DNA from: Stemphylium vesicarium
Taxonomy: Eukaryota; Ascomycota; Dothideomycetes; Pleosporales; Pleosporaceae
Assembly (NCBI GenBank): GCA_004380135.1
Contig: QXCR01000074.1
Coordinates: 83,189 to 147,188 of the forward strand
Direction of reading: 5' to 3'
Length of the DNA: 64,000 nucleotides
This document shows, one piece after another, positions 9,524 through 19,799 of this stretch. Every line of letters starts with the position of its first letter. Position 1 is the stretch's first letter. Under the pieces are notes generated by a model. That model did no database searches. It worked only from the letters and a program-made list of their open reading frames with translations, and was not told the DNA's origin. A program made the translations under genes and the position numbers.

Positions 9524-11149
9524 ATGCAATTTCCGTACTCGCACATTCCTCGTACCTTTCATCGCAATCTGCGCCCGTGGGCACTTCAAGTACCCAGTGC
9601 TGTCCGCTCCCTTGTTACCGCCCTAACTACCTCTGCTACACCAACGAAGATGCCAGCCAAACATGATGGGCTGTTGGGCCTCGATGGCGTTGAAGATGTC
9701 AAACTCTCACCCTCTGCCTGGAAACCGGTTCGAACAGCACGATGGAGCCTCGACATTGTGCGACCAGAGTTTCTTTCCTTGCGACCAATTTCGAAAAGCA
9801 AATCGATTAGACCAACCGCATGGCTGGATGGCTTGAGGGGCTTCGCTGCACTCCTGGTATATCTACACCACAACCAGCTGTGGGCTCATGGAGAGCGCGG
9901 GAACCAAGTCTTCGAAAACTCCTACGGCTATCAAGGAAGGCACTACTTTGCGGCTCTGCCTTTCGTGCGCCTCTTCTTTTCCGGTGGTCACTTTGCAGTC
10001 GCCGTGTTCTTTGTCATCTCCGGATACGTACTTTCCCTCAAGAGCTTGCGCATGATACAGGACAGTCATGCAGTGAGCGCTGCGGATACCATTGGCTCTG
10101 CCCTCTTCCGCCGTTGGCTTCGTCTCTACCTACCCGTAATCGTGGTAACCTTCGCCTGGATGTCCATACGGCACTGGAGTGGATTATGGGTTGACATGGT
10201 TCCGATGAAGGAAACATACCGCGAAGATGTCGTCAACTGGTATCGGATGTTCAAAAACTACAGCTTCGTTTTCGCCAACAATATCCAGGAATTCTCAGAA
10301 CCGTATCATCCGCATTCATGGTCTATACCCATCGAATTCAAAGGATCTATCATCATCTATACCGCACTCTCTGCGCTTTCTCGGTGCAGAAGGAATGCTC
10401 GACTCCTGTGCGAGGCCACTCTAGTGTTCTACTTCCTCTACATTGTAGACGGCTTTTACGGCGCAATGTTTATGTCTGGAATGCTGCTTTGCGATCTTGA
10501 GTTACTGGCCCAGCAAGACCAACTCCCAAGCATCTTCTCCGCCTTGGCGGGTTTCAAGGAATTAATATTCTTCCACTTGTTTATCCTTTCACTCTATCTC
10601 GGTGGCACACCCTCCTTCGACTCGCCCGACTTCGACCGCGCAGTCCTCCTTGCCAAATCACCAGGTTGGGTCTGGCTTTCCTACCTCAAGCCTCAGGCAG
10701 TATTTGATGCCAAATGGTTTTATCTTTTCTGGGCGGCGTTCCTCGTTGTCGCAGCAGTCCCGCGCTTGCCATGGTTAAAAAGTTTCTTTGAAACGCGCAT
10801 TTGCCAGTATCTAGCCCGCGTTTCCTTCGCGCTATATCTAGTGCATGGAATCGTGATCTGGACTCTGGGAGATCGCCTATACGCTACCGTTGGCCTTGCT
10901 AGGCCCACTCACAAAGAAGGTATACCGGGATGGACGAATAAGTTCCCATTACCTGTGAATGGGCCACTTGGTCTGGAGTTGGCCTTTTGGCTACTACAGC
11001 CTATCGTTCTCCCCGCAACGCTGTATCTGGCCGAGGTTGTAACAAAGCTGGTAGATGAGCCAAGTGTAACATTTTCAAATTGGCTCTACAGGACTCTCCT
11101 TCAACAACCAACAATGCCGAGGCACCAGCGCAGCCAATCGTCGCGATAG
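9524..11149 (+). CDS. Acyltransferase family 3 (OafA/YrhL-like) membrane protein
   Basis: Predicted 541-aa multi-pass enzyme of the acyltransferase-3 family, which moves acyl groups (often acetyl) onto sugars, lipids or small molecules across a membrane. The family start motif is visible: WLDGLRGFAALLVYLHHNQL (about residues 100-120, with the conserved Arg and His), then GGHFAVAVFFVISGYVLS. About ten hydrophobic segments run to the end, with RVSFALYLVHGIVIW near the C terminus. The frame is open upstream to a GTG at 9356. I chose the first ATG, 9524; an alternative ATG is at 9650. It has no intron. Its place between a GT32 and a GT8-like glycosyltransferase suggests, but does not show, a glycan substrate. 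Fungal secondary-metabolite acyltransferases also belong to this family. Confidence 0.85.
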   Translation: MQFPYSHIPRTFHRNLRPWALQVPSAVRSLVTALTTSATPTKMPAKHDGLLGLDGVEDVKLSPSAWKPVRTARWSLDIVRPEFLSLRPISKSKSIRPTAWLDGLRGFAALLVYLHHNQLWAHGERGNQVFENSYGYQGRHYFAALPFVRLFFSGGHFAVAVFFVISGYVLSLKSLRMIQDSHAVSAADTIGSALFRRWLRLYLPVIVVTFAWMSIRHWSGLWVDMVPMKETYREDVVNWYRMFKNYSFVFANNIQEFSEPYHPHSWSIPIEFKGSIIIYTALSALSRCRRNARLLCEATLVFYFLYIVDGFYGAMFMSGMLLCDLELLAQQDQLPSIFSALAGFKELIFFHLFILSLYLGGTPSFDSPDFDRAVLLAKSPGWVWLSYLKPQAVFDAKWFYLFWAAFLVVAAVPRLPWLKSFFETRICQYLARVSFALYLVHGIVIWTLGDRLYATVGLARPTHKEGIPGWTNKFPLPVNGPLGLELAFWLLQPIVLPATLYLAEVVTKLVDEPSVTFSNWLYRTLLQQPTMPRHQRSQSSR

Positions 11150-11747
11150 GCGTGCGACGATCTGTATAGCCTAATGTCAACAATAGTAACAGCACTTGTC
11201 CTGCGCAAACAATCCCTTCCTCACTCGCGATTTTCAATTCCTTGTGATGCGCATGTCATTTTCCCAACAAATTTCGGCTTCATGTGACGCACCCATACAC
11301 AGGGACAGCCCGTCTCCCGCCGCACTACTGCAGGTGCTGAGGGATGAGGATGCATTGCAAACCTGGCGCGCCATCTATTGATGTTCTAAAACGGCGTATG
11401 CTCCGGCATAAACTACCCCATGGGGGCTTCCTCGGCGAAGAACGATGGCCCCTGCTCGGTCGGTGATCATTGCCAATGCGTCGGCAACAGCCGATTACGG
11501 CACCAACACCGCGCTAGCTATCAGGACCCTTGCCCGCAATAATGTCGTGGCGATGATCGATATTCGACTGGACAGGATGACAGCATGTCAAGGCTAACCG
11601 CTGCAGTCTCGGACGTACCGATGCATGCTCAATTGATCCTCACGGTTTGCTCCGATTAGTACATGTGACAACCAATATTCGCGCAACTAATTGCAACCAA
11701 ATCAACTTACGATTTTGCATGGGCATTACCCTTTTACCCAATTCACC
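11150..11747. other. Intergenic spacer
   Basis: About 600 nt between two plus-strand genes. I see no gene. The segment 11400-11650 has no open frame of note. Confidence 0.45.
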
Positions 11748-13055
11748 ATGAGGCGGCGGCACAACATTGCTTTGGCTACCATTGCATGCCTAGGTACGAT
11801 CTTCCTCGTCGAGCACCATCGCCAAGGCTTTCAAGATGCGGCCCATACATTTTATGACACCACAGAAAGTAGTACCGGGATCGAAATACTACCTTCTGAT
11901 CTGAAGCCTAGACCAGAATCTGATGATACGTCTTCATCTTTACCGGTCGACTCAAAGACTGAAGCTGCCCTGGGCGGCAATGGCTTTCCAGCTACAGACG
12001 ATGCCTTGACACCTGAGGGATCCCCGCAAGGTGATGAGTCGGAAATAGTTCCGTCCGACGACCAACATCTCCCAAGTAGCGACGACAGTCAAACTGTTTT
12101 GGATGCGGAGTATTCTTTCCAGAAAGATCTTGATCTGCTACTCCCGCTCCCGGCATTAGAAAGGTTCAGTGAACAGAAGCCTCGCCATTATGGTGTCGAC
12201 GGCACCGAAAAATACGCCTTCGCTACATTCCTGGCCACCCGCAACCCTTCACTTAAAGACCCTTATTTCCTAGCCATCCATTCGCTCATATACCGCCTGT
12301 TGTGGTCACAAAAGTCGCGCACCCAGAAATATCCCTTGGTCGTTTTCGTAGCAGAGTTCGTCACCCCCGAGCAACGAGCTCTGCTAACCGGTGCCGGCGC
12401 TCTCGTCCGCGAACTCTCACCTCTGGAATGGGAGCCCAATGTTCCCGGCGTACAAGAGCGCTGGAAGGATCTCTTCGCTAAACTCAACATGTGGAAAGAG
12501 ACGGAATTCGAGCGGGTCCTCTTCCTGGATGCCGATGCATTCCCACTAGCGAGCATGGACGAGATGTTTGACATTCCCCAGATAAGCAGCTGCATACCGG
12601 AGAAGCTACATCTAGATGACTTTCTCACCGAGGGTCCTGTTTGCGAACCTTATATCTTCGCTGGCGTACCGCAAGATCCGTTCAATACTGAACACCCCAA
12701 CATCAACGTCGGTTCCATGGTCTTTACTCCTTCTCTACGAATGCACCAGCGCCTCTTGCAGAATTACGTCAAGACCGACAAGTACGACTGCTTGATGGCG
12801 GAGCAAGCTTTCTTGAACTGGCAGTTTGGTCCCGACTCTGCGTATCCTGCGACTAAGCTGGAGAGGCAGTGGGGTGGCTTCTTCCCGACTCAAGACGACG
12901 GAGACAAGTTGAAGGTGGTGCATGAGAAGATTTGGGTGGCGGAAGACGGATGGTTGAAAGAGGAGTGGGAGCAGGGCTGGAGGGATATGATTACGTTTTA
13001 TGAAGGCCCCGAGTTTGCTGAGGAGAGGGAGAAGGACGGGAATATTGGCGGTTAA
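11748..13055 (+). CDS. GT8-like glycosyltransferase
   Basis: Predicted 435-aa type II membrane protein resembling fungal glycogenin/Gnt1-like glycosyltransferases, with a nucleotide-diphospho-sugar transferase fold. MRRRHNIALATIACLGTIFL is a short basic tail plus signal anchor, which is why the ATG at 11748 is preferred over an upstream TTG-started frame. An acidic stem follows to about residue 140. The catalytic part begins at EKYAFATFLAT, has LNMWKETEFERVLFLDADAF with the metal-binding DxD at 261-263, then PNINVGSMVFTPS and a C-terminal AEQAFLNWQF. It has no intron. It is probably Golgi-located and acts on cell-wall or protein glycans; the sugar is not predictable. It lies on the same strand downstream of the acyltransferase gene. 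Confidence 0.8.
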   Translation: MRRRHNIALATIACLGTIFLVEHHRQGFQDAAHTFYDTTESSTGIEILPSDLKPRPESDDTSSSLPVDSKTEAALGGNGFPATDDALTPEGSPQGDESEIVPSDDQHLPSSDDSQTVLDAEYSFQKDLDLLLPLPALERFSEQKPRHYGVDGTEKYAFATFLATRNPSLKDPYFLAIHSLIYRLLWSQKSRTQKYPLVVFVAEFVTPEQRALLTGAGALVRELSPLEWEPNVPGVQERWKDLFAKLNMWKETEFERVLFLDADAFPLASMDEMFDIPQISSCIPEKLHLDDFLTEGPVCEPYIFAGVPQDPFNTEHPNINVGSMVFTPSLRMHQRLLQNYVKTDKYDCLMAEQAFLNWQFGPDSAYPATKLERQWGGFFPTQDDGDKLKVVHEKIWVAEDGWLKEEWEQGWRDMITFYEGPEFAEEREKDGNIGG

Positions 13056-13797
13056 TGATGACTTTGTGTATATGCATGTGCTTGAACGTACTAGGCGTGT
13101 CGTCGAAGTCTTCTTGGGCATGTTCTGGCTTGGAGAAGGGCTTTGTTGTTGTTACGACTGTTCATTACTAATGATTCATGTAAGAGTCGAACATAATCTA
13201 TAGTTGCAATCATTTGCGCTGTAGTTATTCGCATTGCCAATGCAACCGTAAGGTGAAGATCTGAGGTGCTGGCGTTAACGCGGGTCTCCCGTCGCCATGT
13301 GGTGGACTTTACCCCACTTCGTGTTGGGAAGATCGTATAGAAAATAAACCCTGTGACCCTGCTACCCCATCCTCCCCCACCAACAGAGCGAGTGTATTCA
13401 GAAGTCTTGTGGAACAAACAAGATTGAATCGTCTCCTTTAGCCGTATCGGGCTAGCTCATCGGCGGAACAACGCGACCGAAGGCCGATCTGATACGCGAC
13501 AATGGCAACGTCATGACATATCTCTCCAACGAATCCACAAAAGTCTCGCCCTGGCAGCGCTGGCTGGAGTGCACGCTAACGAACGTAATGTCGCGGATAA
13601 CCCGTTGCGATAATTGACTCACGACATCCTCTTGTCTATTTTCTTACTGCATATTGTGATCGTGCTCGGCGTAGAGGGATCTATTATTGGTAAGCTGAAC
13701 TTGCGTATTGCTCCGAAGCCGAGAATGATTACAGCAGCGCCGGGTAGCTTCACGCTACTGTGTCGCGACACGCCTCTTGCGCGTGGCTTATCGCACC
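13056..13797. other. Intergenic spacer
   Basis: About 740 nt between two plus-strand genes. The small frames here contradict each other and show no domain. It probably holds the 3' UTR of the GT8-like gene and the promoter of the MFS gene. Confidence 0.4.
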
Positions 13798-15793
13798 ATG
13801 AAGAAGGAACTGACAGTCGAAACAGTAGAACTAGAGCAATGCCCACACGGGCATAATCCGAACACGAACCTACGAGACCCCTGCCCTGGACCGCCACCAT
13901 CCGCCGAACCTTCGTCCCGCCCATCGGAAACTGAAGAACACACTCGTTTCGACATGGCTTCTAGCACAGACGCTGCCTTCGTCGAGGATGTAGACATGGA
14001 CCGGGAACTGCGAGCGCGCGCGGGCGGCTCCAGCAAGTCGCATAAATCAGGGGCAACTTCACCAGGACCTGACAGTGATAACGAAGACGCGCCCCTCCTG
14101 AACATAACAAGGGACGGCTACGGGAGTTCGGGTGGCGACAGCGACGACAGCGAAGAAGAGCAATGGAATGGAGATGCAGATTTCCGAGGTCTTCCCTGGT
14201 GGAAGCGTCCTTCAGTACGAGCATCAAGACCCATGCATCGCCACATGGAGAGCTGACAGGCATAGATCTACTGGCTACTACCACCGTTCCTGTTATTCAC
14301 GATAGCCTTTGGTGGGATTATCGTACCCAAGATCAACCTGATCATGGACCTGGTGTGCGTAGAGTACTACGCAACGCTCGAGACCGATCCGATATCCTCA
14401 CCGATGGACCCTGGGCAAGATCGCTGCCAGAACGACGCCGTCTCTTCACGCTCCTCGCTTTTCCTCTTGTACGCCGGTTTATGTTCCGGCTTACTGTCAG
14501 CCATCGTCAGCCCGAAGATTGGTGCGCTTTCGGATCGATATGGGCGGAAGTCCTTCATGGTCGCGAATACATGCGGTGCGCTCTTCGGTGAGATCATCAC
14601 TATACTTGCTGCCAAGTTTCCGGAGACTGTGCATGTCAACTGGATCCTAGTCGGATATGCTTTGGAAGGCATATCGGGATCATTCATCGTCGGCATGGCT
14701 TGTGCCCACTCATACGCCTCTGATGTCACTGCGCCCCAGAAACGAAACGTAGCTTTCTCCTACTTTCACGCATGCTTATTCGGCGGCATTGCCATCGGGC
14801 CTGTCCTCTCTGGCTATATCATCAACGCGCGCGAAAAGTACGTCGGCAAGACTGAAGCCGTGCTTCTGATCTTCTACATCGCTCTCGGTGCGCATTTGTT
14901 CTTCATCGCATTCCTTACATTCCTGGTGCCAGAATCACTCAGTAAAGCAAAACAAGAAGCTGCGCGCGAGAAGCACAACGAAGAAATGGATAGAGATGGT
15001 CCATCGGCAGATTGGATCAACCAGCTGCGCTCCATCAACTTCGTCCGCCCCCTCAAGATACTCTGGCCTACCGGTCCCGGCACTTCATCCGCCGTACGGT
15101 GGAATTTGGTGCTCTTGGCTGCCACTGATACTATCATGTTCGGTGTTGCAATGGGGGCGATGAGTGTCGTCCTGATCTATACCCGGCGTCAATTCGAGTG
15201 GCACGAACTTGAGTCTGGCCGCTTCACAACGATCGTCAACATCTCTCGTGTCTTTGCCTTGCTTGTTATTCTGCCTCTTCTCACGCGCATTTTCCGAGGT
15301 AAGAATGGCACGGCCCGCCTGCGCAGTACAGGCTCTGACCTGTTCGACCTTTCCATTATCCGTGCCGCCATCTTCTTCGATATGCTCGGCTATCTTGGTT
15401 ACGCGCTTGTTCGCAATGGCGAACTCTTTGCTTTGTCTGGAACTATTGCTGCTATCGGCGGTATTGGGTCGCCTACACTGGGTGCCGCTCTCACCAAGCA
15501 TGTACCGCAGGATCAGGTCGGCCAATTGCTCGGTGCGACAGGACTGCTCCATGCTGTCGCACGAGTAGTAGGCCCGACTATCTTCAACGGCATATACAGC
15601 GCAACGGTTGGGACCTACAGACAGACGGTGTTTGTGTGCCTTGCTGCGACGTTCGGCTTGGCATTTCTGTGCAGTTGGTTCATTCGTCCTCATGGTAAGT
15701 CATCATAGCGCTTCCGGCATTCTGATCAACGCTGACACTGTCACAGTATACATCGACGAGGAGAAGAAGCGTGCCATGCAAGCAGAAGAATAG
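13798..15793 (+). CDS. MFS transporter (TetA/YCR023C-like)
   Basis: Predicted 630-aa major facilitator with about 12 membrane helices. Exons are 13798-14214, 14266-15694 and 15747-15793, and all phases match. Intron 1 (51 nt) joins KRPS to IYWLLPPFLLFTIAFGG, the usual start of helix 1 in this family. Intron 2 (52 nt, GTAAGT donor) joins FIRPH to VYIDEEKKRAMQAEE; without it the frame stops at 15708. A long acidic N-terminal tail (Ser/Asp/Glu-rich) precedes the membrane part. Motif A is visible as GALSDRYGRKSFM. A cytoplasmic loop with many Lys/Glu residues divides the two halves. Relatives are annotated as tetracycline-resistance-like or vacuolar exporters; the substrate is unknown. An in-frame ATG at 13954 is a plausible alternative start. 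Confidence 0.88.
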
Positions 15794-16244
15794 GAAGCCT
15801 AGCTTGCTTTTCTCCACCAAGGCGCTTCGTTCGCCATTTTCTCAGTCCCCTAGATGTTCCTTGGACTACAAGTCCCACATTACTTTTCGGTCTTCACCTT
15901 TACAATAACTGTATTAGAGTTTGGAAGGGGCATGTTGAAATAGCCCCATTTGTTTTTGTTCTAGTACAGATACCTGCGCATTTGTTGTATTGCACATTAT
16001 TCATACAATGTTTTCTACAGATCTTGAATGTGCGATCGATCTTGTTTTGTTTGTTTGCCGTTACTAAGAAGATCTAACTACAAGTACCCTTCACACGACG
16101 CGCTAAACATGGGCGACGCTCTGGCTGGCCTTTTCATGCCCGCTGTGGTGGGAGCAACGAAGCAAGGGAGGGAAGGTGTGATAACGTGCATGCAAGCATT
16201 CTCGCGGGGTCTTGCCATCACGGAGACAGTCGATATCATTCTTT
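15794..16244. other. Intergenic spacer
   Basis: About 450 nt holding the 3' UTR of the MFS gene. No gene seen. Confidence 0.4.
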
Positions 16245-16505
16245 TCAACCCCGCCTCGCCCATTGCTTGCATCTTTTTTTCCGCTTTTGTCGTCCCTGCA
16301 CCTCCGGCACCTCCTCACCTATGCGCAGCTGCTGCTCGGCATCAGCGCGTTGCCTAAGTAGTGCCAACTCTGGGTAATAATCCCTCGCTTCATATAGTGT
16401 GATCCCTTCCACTGATGGGATGTCATCCAAGTCGTAAGACTTGTAGAGGGACAGCATCTTATCTTTCAACGCACTATACAGGCGCCATGCTGGACGATGG
16501 AGGGT
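16245..16505 (-). pseudogene. C-terminal fragment of F-box-like family protein (copy 1)
   Basis: An 87-codon frame that would begin after a splice acceptor (GTGGTTAG) at 16506. It has the sequence block RPAWRLYSALKDKMLSLYK, then TLYEARDYYPELALLRQRAD and a Lys/Arg-rich tail. The YPEL...R..AD block recurs in a neighbouring frame at 17083-17295, so the two are probably relatives. A possible upstream exon on the same strand (16572-16862, hydrophobic, ending LLWRF) cannot be joined with confidence. I do not recognise the family beyond the F-box-like partner in copy 2. It may be a decayed gene or the last exon of a real one. Confidence 0.35.
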
Positions 16506-17082
16506 CTAACCACGCAGCCGAATCTTCTCGCCTACTCAATAATTCATGACGCCGAAGGTGAAGTGGGTGTGTTAAAATCTCCATAGCAAGAATGTAGAAC
16601 ATATGTAACGCATATCCAGGACTTGAGTCACCCAAATCACTGGTACGCTAACCAGGCAAGTTCGCTGCAACTTCGGTAGACCTTGTGTGAGTTTTTGCAT
16701 GAGCCAATTGGTAATTTGCGAAGCTAATGCTGACTTTGAACCCGCACATAGGATAGCCATCACATATAGTACGATCTCGATGTTGTAAAGAATAAGGAGC
16801 GACAAACACCCCTTCACTGAGAATCGATTCTGCCGGTCATCGAAGCACGGGCACCCATACACACTGACACCTGAATGAGAGCTTCGATGTAAGTCACTTC
16901 TTTGGGGCCAAGTAGATTGTTTGAGAAGTGGCCATGCTTAGGCTATTGGGGGAGCATTTAAGTAAGACATTACCAGTCTCAACCACGATACGCTGCATCA
17001 CTCATACAACGTCTACTCCAGACCAGAGAACTTTCTCGAATCTCATTTGCAATAGCGCGGAATCCTAGCTCTTCATTACTCT

Positions 17083-17495
17083 CTAGTCAATGCCTAGCCT
17101 TCTTCCTCGCCTTTTCAGTACCTCCATTGCTCGTCGCATTTCCCGATACTCCAGCGCCATTTCATCATCCGCCTTCCTTCTCGCGCGTATCAGTTCAGGA
17201 TAGCAGCCTCGCATGTCGTGAGCTACGAGCTGTTCGTCGCTCAGCATATTGAGCGCTGCAATATCCTTGTTGTCTGAAGCGCGGGCCAGCTGCAAGATAC
17301 CAGTGATACCGGCTTCATATTTTGTTGCTGCTGTTGGGGAAGGCCAGGGACTTGATGAATTATGACGATGAGAAGTTCATCTGGTAAATCCAAGATGCGT
17401 TTCTTGTGGTCGGATGACTGGGTCATATCGTCCAAGTCGCAGGGGTTGACGGTTGATGAAATGTTAGAGTTTGATGTGTACCTTAGGTTTGTCAT
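17083..17495 (-). pseudogene. F-box-like gene, frame-broken or oddly spliced (copy 2)
   Basis: The first part (from an ATG at 17495, or 17426) reads KKRILDLPDELLIVIIHQV, a good F-box start, then a Gln run, then SLVSCSWPALQTTRILQ. It stops at 17241. The continuation is in another frame (17083-17295) with LSDEQLVAHDMRGCYPEL and a basic C terminus, matching the block in copy 1. The two frames could be joined by a 62-nt intron with a weak GTCCCT donor, or by a frameshift. F-box proteins bring substrates to SCF ubiquitin ligases, and fungi carry many lineage-specific ones that decay quickly. I lean towards a degraded gene. Confidence 0.4.
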
Positions 17496-18488
17496 GGGGG
17501 TGAGTTGCGTAGTTGCAGATGCGCATGCCGTACTTAGGCAGTTATGCAGACGCAGCGAGAAGAATTGCTTTAGAGAGGCAATAATTGGTTGGCTGGGATC
17601 AAGGTACCCCATCTTCGGTAGATCACAAGAAGAAGCAGGTCCTCGAACTCAGCTGGAAAATTTGCGAGTATTTTGAATGTGCGTCATGGGGCTACCATGG
17701 TACTGCCGTATAGACTGATGCTGTAGGCTGCCCCTTCCACTCTTCATTGGACTGCACTTGTCTCTTTCTAGCGAGTAAAATTGTGAATCACCAGCCAACG
17801 AGAAGGCGCTCACCCAAACATCCAACAGTATCCTCGATCCTCGTACTATCTCCGACGCCAAGAGACTCATGAAGAAAGATTGGAACTCGCAGTCGTCCGA
17901 GTACGTTGCATCTTAGCAGTGCGCAAACACGACGACGCCAAATCGGCAATCGAATCACTGTAAATTTGTCAGGGGATTGCAATATCTTCCTTTTGAAATT
18001 GCATCGGTTGATCTATGTTCATTATAGCGCAGACGTGATCTCGAGGCGCAGATGAGCGAGGTTGTAGCAATGCGCGGAGTATTGGAGATAAAGTCTGGGC
18101 TGTCGGTACTAGGTGGGAGCAGATCGAATAGCCGGCAGCACATTGTTTGCGGGCCACGTACGCGTACGGAAACTATGATGATGTCTCCGTCAACAGGGTG
18201 AAGGCTAACGACAGGTGTTGGTAAAGACGAGATGGCAGGGTGGGGACGCCAAAGCGGGGCTGACTAACGAACCTCGGCCGCTACGGCCTTTCTACGTCAG
18301 CTTCCACGTTGCATCTTCAGATGCCAATTGGCTGACGCGCAGCCATAACTGCTTCCACCTTTATATATTTGGACACGTTCCAATTGCTACACGAGTACCA
18401 GGTCTGGCTGTCGCTACCACCACTCAATGTCATCGGCTTTCCGGTAAAACGACCATTGGACAGCCCTCTTCAGGGCCCCGCTATCACC
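17496..18488. other. Intergenic spacer before ALG5
   Basis: About 1 kb with no supported gene. TTATATATTT at 18361-18370 is a possible TATA element 120 nt upstream of the ALG5 start codon. Confidence 0.4.
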
Positions 18489-19799
18489 ATGGCAAAAGAA
18501 AACCGCGCTTTTGATACAGATGCATTGGGTGCCGGATATGGCTTCCAGTCGCATCCAAAGCAGACTGTGGAGATGCCACCTACCTGGGTCCTTTTCGTGG
18601 GACTAGCTCTCTTGCTATGCGCTCTCGGTTTCTGGGTAAGAATGAGCACGCGTACGTGGTGTAGTACACGCGACTGATGCGGCTACGATATATAGGTATA
18701 CGTAGCACTGAACCTCCTTGCCCCAACCCCAAGGCCGCCACGCCGTTCCGAGAAGCAATACACGACCATTCTGCCAGACGGCACGCGAAGCGATCCGAAA
18801 GCGCTACCATGTTGGCTAGACAAGTGGGCAGCGGAGAAAGAAATCGCCAAGAAGGAAGCAGCAAAAGAGCCGGGAACCAAGGTGGTTATACCGCCACAAA
18901 TGCCTATTGAAGAGGCAGAGCTGTTCATGAGCGTCGTGGTACCTGCCTACAATGAGGAAGACCGTCTTGAAGGCATGCTGGAGGAAGCAGTTGAGTACTT
19001 GGAAAACAAGTATGGCGATGCGCATGCTGGTGAAAAAGTAGGAGGAGAGCAAAAAGGCTGGGAGATACTGATCGTCGATGACGGGAGTTCGGACAAGACG
19101 GTTGGCAAGGCGCTGGACTTTGCGAAAGAGCATCAACTTAGCCAACATCCAAAGGCGAAGCCAGGGCCTTGGTCCAAGGACGTGAACGCAAAGGCACTTC
19201 ACTCTACGCACATTCCGCATGGCAGTATTCGCATCATCAGCCTCGAGGAAAACAGAGGGAAAGGTGGAGCTGTCACCCACGGCATGCGGCATGTTCGCGG
19301 CCAATACATTGTCTTCGCAGATGCAGACGGAGCAAGTCGCTTCTCTGATTTGGGAGCCCTCGTGGAGGGCTGTCAAAGCGTTGAAGACAAGGACGGCCGT
19401 GGTGTCGCAATCGGCTCTCGAGCCCACCTCGTCGGCAGTGAAGCAGTTGTTCAGCGCTCCAAGCTTCGCAACTTCCTCATGCATTCCTTCCACATCCTAC
19501 TTCGCATCATGACACCACCTGCCACTGCGCGAATCAAAGACACCCAGTGCGGTTTCAAGCTCTTCTCGCGTCCTTCGTTACCGTACATCGTTCCGTACAT
19601 GCATTCGGAAGGCTGGATCTTCGACGTCGAGATGCTTATGTTGGCTGAGAGTGCAGACATCGCGATGATTGAAGTTGCAATTGGATGGAAAGAGGTCATG
19701 GGCAGTAAACTGAATGTCATATGGGATAGTCTTGGTATGGCCTGGGGCCTCGCGCTGTTGAGGGCTTGCTGGATAGCGGGTATTTACCGGAGAGACTAG
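18489..19799 (+). CDS. ALG5: Dolichyl-phosphate beta-glucosyltransferase
   Basis: Predicted 416-aa ER membrane enzyme that makes dolichyl-phosphate-glucose from UDP-glucose and dolichyl phosphate, the glucose donor for the last steps of lipid-linked oligosaccharide assembly in N-glycosylation. Exons are 18489-18635 and 18696-19799; the 60-nt intron interrupts the N-terminal membrane helix (LLLCALGFW | VYVALNLLA). The GT2 core shows SVVVPAYNEEDRLEGML, ILIVDDGSSD (about residue 177), the DxD site VFADADGAS (about 258) and the family motif KDTQCGFKLF. The start ATG has a strong context (CACCATGGC). Length and motif order match eukaryotic Alg5. It lies in a neighbourhood with other glycosyltransferases, but it is a universal housekeeping gene and need not be functionally linked to them. 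Confidence 0.95.

Noticed and set aside
13619..14105. Minus-strand frames across the MFS gene start
   Set aside because: They lie opposite the real N-terminal coding exon; no domain.
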